A DNA stretch of 9,504 nucleotides from Planctomycetota bacterium (lineage in GTDB: Bacteria; Planctomycetota; UBA1135; UBA2386). Below the pieces are notes generated by a model. It had not been told where the DNA came from and ran no database searches. It was given only the letters and a program-made list of their open reading frames with translations. Position 1 is the stretch's first letter. Each line of letters begins with the position of its first letter. A program made the position numbers and the translations under genes. Location of the stretch: positions 1-9,504 of the forward strand of contig JAGQQZ010000176.1 in NCBI GenBank assembly GCA_020425915.1, written 5' to 3'. This document shows, piece by piece, positions 7,178 through 9,504 of this stretch.

Positions 7178-8269
7178 ATGGTGAATCTCCACGCAGTGAT
7201 CATGGCCGGCGGCTCCGGCACGCGTTTCTGGCCTGCCAGCCGCCAGGACCGGCCCAAGCAACTGCTGCCGCTCGCTCCGGGCGGCAAGACGTTGATCGAG
7301 GCGACGGTCGATCGGCTCGCGCCACTCGTGGATCCCGAGCACCTCTGGATCGTCACGAACCCGACGCAGGTCGACCGACTCAAGTCGATCATGGAGTCGT
7401 TCGACGAGAGTCAGGTCATCGTCGAGCCCGAGCCGCGTGACACGGCCGCGTGCATCGGCCTGTCGGTCGCCAAGCTCGAGGCAGCCGACCCGAATGCGGT
7501 CGTCGCGATCGTGCCGTCCGATCACGTGATCACGCCGACCGAACGATTCGTCGACCTGCTGCGCCGCGGCGCGGAGGTCGCCAGCGACGGCCGGACGATC
7601 GTCCTGTTCGGCGTCAAGCCGACTCGACCGGCCACGGGCTTCGGCTACATCGAACCGGGAGCCCCGATCGAGGGCGCACCCGAGGGCGCGCGCGAGATCC
7701 TGCGATTCCGCGAGAAGCCGAACCTCGACACGGCCCGCGAGTTCGTGACGTCGGGCCGCTTCCTGTGGAACAGCGGCATCTTCCTGATGACGGCACAGGC
7801 CCTCTTGACCGCGATGGACGTCGGCAGCCCCGCGCTCGCCAAGGCGACGCGTGCGATGATCGATGCGAGTCGAACGGGTGACCAAGCCGCGGTCCAGGCC
7901 GCGTTCTGCTCCGCCCCTCGCATGAGCGTCGACTACGCCGTCATGGAGAAGGCACCGCACGCAGCCGTCATCGAGGCAGACCTCAGCTGGAGCGACCTCG
8001 GCTCGTTCCTCGCGCTCGACACGATCGCGACCCCGGACAAGCAGGGCAACGTCTGCCGCCTGATGGACGGCGCCGAGGCGACGATGCTCGATGCTCGTGA
8101 CTGCGTGGTCTACGCCGAGGGCGAGCGAACGGTCGCTCTACTCGGCACGCACGACCTCGTCTGTGTCGCCGTCGACGACGCGGTGCTGGTCTGTCCGAAG
8201 CACCGGATCGACGACATGAAGTCCCTCGTCCAGAAGCTGCGGGACGAGCGACGCGAAAACCTGTTGTGA
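7178..8269 (+). CDS. manC: Mannose-1-phosphate guanylyltransferase (GDP-mannose pyrophosphorylase)
   Basis: Makes GDP-mannose from mannose-1-phosphate and GTP in the cytoplasm, supplying mannose and derived sugars for exopolysaccharide, glycolipid or protein glycosylation. 363 residues, the length of the single-domain enzyme; the C-terminal mannose-6-phosphate isomerase domain of bifunctional AlgA/ManC proteins is absent. Motifs are the GTP/Mg signature GGSGTRFWPASRQDRPKQ (11-28), EPEPRDTA (83-90), PSDH (113-116), the sugar-binding FREKP (177-181), WNSGIF (197-202), SVDYAVMEK (250-258) and WSDLGS (271-276). Together they separate it from glucose-1-phosphate thymidylyl- and uridylyltransferases. 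The stop overlaps the ruvX start (GTGA). It may be cotranscribed with the AsmA-like gene 58 bases upstream; no clear terminator or strong promoter is visible in that gap. Confidence 0.93.
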   Translation: MVNLHAVIMAGGSGTRFWPASRQDRPKQLLPLAPGGKTLIEATVDRLAPLVDPEHLWIVTNPTQVDRLKSIMESFDESQVIVEPEPRDTAACIGLSVAKLEAADPNAVVAIVPSDHVITPTERFVDLLRRGAEVASDGRTIVLFGVKPTRPATGFGYIEPGAPIEGAPEGAREILRFREKPNLDTAREFVTSGRFLWNSGIFLMTAQALLTAMDVGSPALAKATRAMIDASRTGDQAAVQAAFCSAPRMSVDYAVMEKAPHAAVIEADLSWSDLGSFLALDTIATPDKQGNVCRLMDGAEATMLDARDCVVYAEGERTVALLGTHDLVCVAVDDAVLVCPKHRIDDMKSLVQKLRDERRENLL

Positions 8270-8679
8270 GCGCGCCCAAGCGCATCCTCGCCGTCGACTT
8301 CGGCGACCGGCGCACCGGGCTCGCCGCGACCGACTACACCGGCTCGATCATCGTGCCGCTCGACACCCTGCGGAACCTCGCGGACGACGCCTGCGCCCGC
8401 GCGATCGCGGAGCTCGCAGCGGAACGCGAGTCCGAGGTCATCGTCGTCGGACTCCCGCTCGACACTCGCGGTGAGCGCGGCCCCAGGGCCGAGCGGACCC
8501 TCGCCTTCGCCCAGCTCGTGGAGAAGCAGACGAGCTGCCCCGTCGTGACGGTCGACGAGACTTCGACGACCGACGAGGCGCACGACCGACTCAAGCAGTT
8601 CGGCCTGCGCGCATCCCAACGCAAGAAGGTCGCCGACAGCGTGGCGGCGATGATCATCCTCGAACGGTATCGAGGCTGA
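8266..8679 (+). CDS. ruvX: RuvX/YqgF family Holliday junction resolvase-like nuclease
   Basis: RNase H-fold protein of the YqgF family, implicated in resolving recombination junctions and in 16S/23S rRNA processing. 137 residues, normal for the family. Motifs are ILAVDFGDRRTG (7-18, with catalytic D11), the strand IVVGLPLD (59-66) followed by RGERGPRA (68-75), VDETSTT (96-102, with acidic E98; usually DERLTT), and the C-terminal KKVADSVAAMIILERY (120-135, with acidic D124). The three acidic residues of the active site are therefore present. The GTG start at 8266 overlaps the manC stop by GTGA, so the gene is probably translated by coupling. Its stop lies ten bases from the end of the convergent minus-strand gene, with no hairpin terminator between them. 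Which role dominates here cannot be told from sequence. Confidence 0.9.
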   Translation: MSAPKRILAVDFGDRRTGLAATDYTGSIIVPLDTLRNLADDACARAIAELAAERESEVIVVGLPLDTRGERGPRAERTLAFAQLVEKQTSCPVVTVDETSTTDEAHDRLKQFGLRASQRKKVADSVAAMIILERYRG

Positions 8680-8689
8680 CGGGCGAGGT

Positions 8690-9040
8690 TCAGCTCGCGG
8701 TGAACGTGCGGCGCATTCGCCGCTGTGTGAACGCGAGCAGGATCAGTCCGGCCCCGACCGCAAGCAGCGCAGTGGGACGCGGAGCACGACTCTCCGGATC
8801 GTCGGTTCGACCGGCCGGAGCGGAATCGGATGAGCTGGAGACGTGTCCGTTCGACGCTACCACCTGCGGCGAGCGAGCTGTCGTGACCGAGTCGCTGTTC
8901 GGTTCCGACTGAGCAAGGCTCGGGCTGGCGAGAACGCAACAGAACACACAAGCGTGCAGTACGGCTTGAAACACGTTGCGGAGGAGAGGCTGAGAGCGGC
9001 CCTGGTGTCGGTCTGAGGAGGAGAGGAGGAAGGCAACCAT
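8690..9040 (-). CDS. Small secreted protein with PEP-CTERM-like C-terminal tail
   Basis: Function not recognised. 116 residues from the ATG at 9040. A basic stretch (GRSQPLLR, 14-21) leads into a hydrophobic core (about 23-38) and a likely signal-peptidase site at SLA-QS (41-45). A low-complexity Ser/Asp/Pro/Thr-rich middle (about 45-85) follows, then APRPTALLAVGAGLILLAF (86-104) and QRRMRR (106-111). A Pro-rich entry, one membrane helix and an Arg-rich end are the layout of PEP-CTERM-type exosortase sorting tails, although the exact PEP triplet is absent. The start is uncertain: no Shine-Dalgarno sequence precedes the ATG, and a GTG at 8974 just before the hydrophobic core is an alternative. 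The frame stays open further upstream to 9307, but that part would run into rnpB and shows no protein character. The matched N- and C-terminal topogenic signals are the main evidence that this is a real gene. Confidence 0.6.
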   Translation of the reverse strand: MVAFLLSSSDRHQGRSQPLLRNVFQAVLHACVFCCVLASPSLAQSEPNSDSVTTARSPQVVASNGHVSSSSDSAPAGRTDDPESRAPRPTALLAVGAGLILLAFTQRRMRRTFTAS

Positions 9041-9085
9041 GGGTGGTGGTGGAAGCGACTGGTTGCCCTGTGACGAGGTGGATCG

Positions 9086-9113
9086 ACTGTAGCAACGGAA
9101 TCGAACCTGGCAA
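9086..9113 (-). promoter_or_regulatory. Candidate promoter of the small secreted protein gene
   Basis: On the minus strand, TTGCCA (9108-9113, 5 of 6 to TTGACA) and TACAGT (9086-9091, 4 of 6 to TATAAT) are separated by 16 bases. Transcription would start near 9079, about 39 bases before the ATG at 9040. It is divergent from the rnpB promoter. Confidence 0.45.
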
Positions 9114-9181
9114 GTCGGTCGCGATTCTTCACGCAGCCGCCGACCGGGCGTTTTGGTACCTGCGTTCGGCGCCACGGTCGA

Positions 9182-9211
9182 TTGACCGACGTCGGCGCGA
9201 ACGACTATCGT
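9182..9211 (+). promoter_or_regulatory. Candidate rnpB promoter
   Basis: TTGACC (9182-9187, 5 of 6 to consensus) and TATCGT (9206-9211, 4 of 6) are separated by 18 bases. Transcription would begin around 9217-9219, a fitting distance before the conserved RNase P core. It is the best sigma70-type match noted in the window. Confidence 0.55.
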
Positions 9212-9217
9212 CTCGCA

Positions 9218-9504
9218 CGTCCGATCTCCGGGCGATCGCCGGTGACGCGCGAGCGGCACGGGAGGAAAGTCCGGGCTTCCCAGGGCAGGGTGGTGGGTAA
9301 CGCCCACCGTTCGCCGCGACCTTTACGGTCAACGTGAACAGGGAAAGTGCCACAGAAATGACACCGCCGGCCGGCAGGCCTCGAGCCTGCGACGGTAAGG
9401 GTGAAATGGTGAGGTAAGAGCTCACCCGCGACCACGAGAGTGGCCGTGCGAAGGCAAACCCCACCCGAAGGAAGACGATCGGGGGGCGCGTGGCCCGCGC
9501 TCAG
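9218..9504 (+). ncRNA. rnpB: RNase P RNA, bacterial type A (3' partial)
   Basis: Catalytic RNA of ribonuclease P, which removes 5' leaders from precursor tRNAs. Conserved blocks appear in the expected order: GAGGAAAGTCCGGGCT (9262-9277, helix P4 5' strand and flank), CAGGGCAGGGTGGTGGGTAA then CGCCCACC (9281-9308), AGGGAAAGTGCCACAGAAA (9340-9358), GGTAAGGGTGAAATGGTGAG (9394-9413) with GGTAAGAGCTCACC (9413-9426), and AAGGCAAACCCCACC (9451-9465). The order and spacing follow E. coli M1 RNA. The window ends in the P15-P17 region, so roughly the last 90 nucleotides are missing, including the 3' strands of P4 and P1 and the segment that carries the tRNA-CCA-binding GGU in many bacteria. The 5' end is set by the promoter and is approximate. 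Confidence 0.95.

Noticed and set aside
8700..8912. Plus-strand 70-codon frame after ruvX
   Set aside because: It overlaps the minus-strand small secreted protein gene, which has a signal peptide and membrane tail; the plus frame has neither and no ribosome binding site.
9486..9504. Idea that the RNase P RNA lacks the GGU motif that pairs with tRNA CCA
   Set aside because: The short GCGCG/CGCGC hairpin at 9486-9500 belongs to the P15-P17 region, but the usual GGU position lies just past the window edge, so its presence or absence cannot be judged.

Overview
The window is GC-rich, densely coding bacterial chromosome with housekeeping content and no sign of mobile elements, phage genes or CRISPR arrays. 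The long AsmA-like protein with recurring 'P-(L/I)-D..LA' units, a short secreted protein with a PEP-CTERM-like tail, weak Shine-Dalgarno use and a histone-like protein suggest Planctomycetota or a related lineage. This assignment is inference; the partial RNase P RNA at the right edge would help settle it.

Layout: (1) 1-3082, plus strand: a tightly coupled operon of cdaR (YbbR-domain protein, 5' end cut by the window edge), glmM and tsaB, each pair overlapping by ATGA. cdaR-glmM is the classic neighbourhood of the c-di-AMP cyclase cdaA, which probably lies just off the left edge. (2) 3118-3152: a strong hairpin usable as a terminator from both sides. (3) 3168-3374, minus strand: a 68-residue protein with a basic tail and a minimal histone fold ending in an RKT...D motif, alone in its own transcription unit; this is the most interesting gene here. 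(4) 3586-8679, plus strand: a 1177-residue AsmA-like envelope protein, GDP-mannose pyrophosphorylase (manC type) and the Holliday-junction resolvase family protein RuvX/YqgF; the last two overlap by GTGA. (5) 8690-9040, minus strand: a small secreted protein with an N-terminal signal peptide and a C-terminal membrane anchor/sorting tail. (6) about 9218 to the right edge, plus strand: bacterial type A RNase P RNA (rnpB), its last part missing.

Functional themes: c-di-AMP control and amino-sugar supply for the cell wall (cdaR, glmM), sugar-nucleotide supply for surface polysaccharide (manC), envelope lipid handling (AsmA-like), tRNA modification and maturation (tsaB, rnpB), and chromosome biology (ruvX and the histone-like protein). 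All assignments rest on reading motifs in the sequence; no database search was run.
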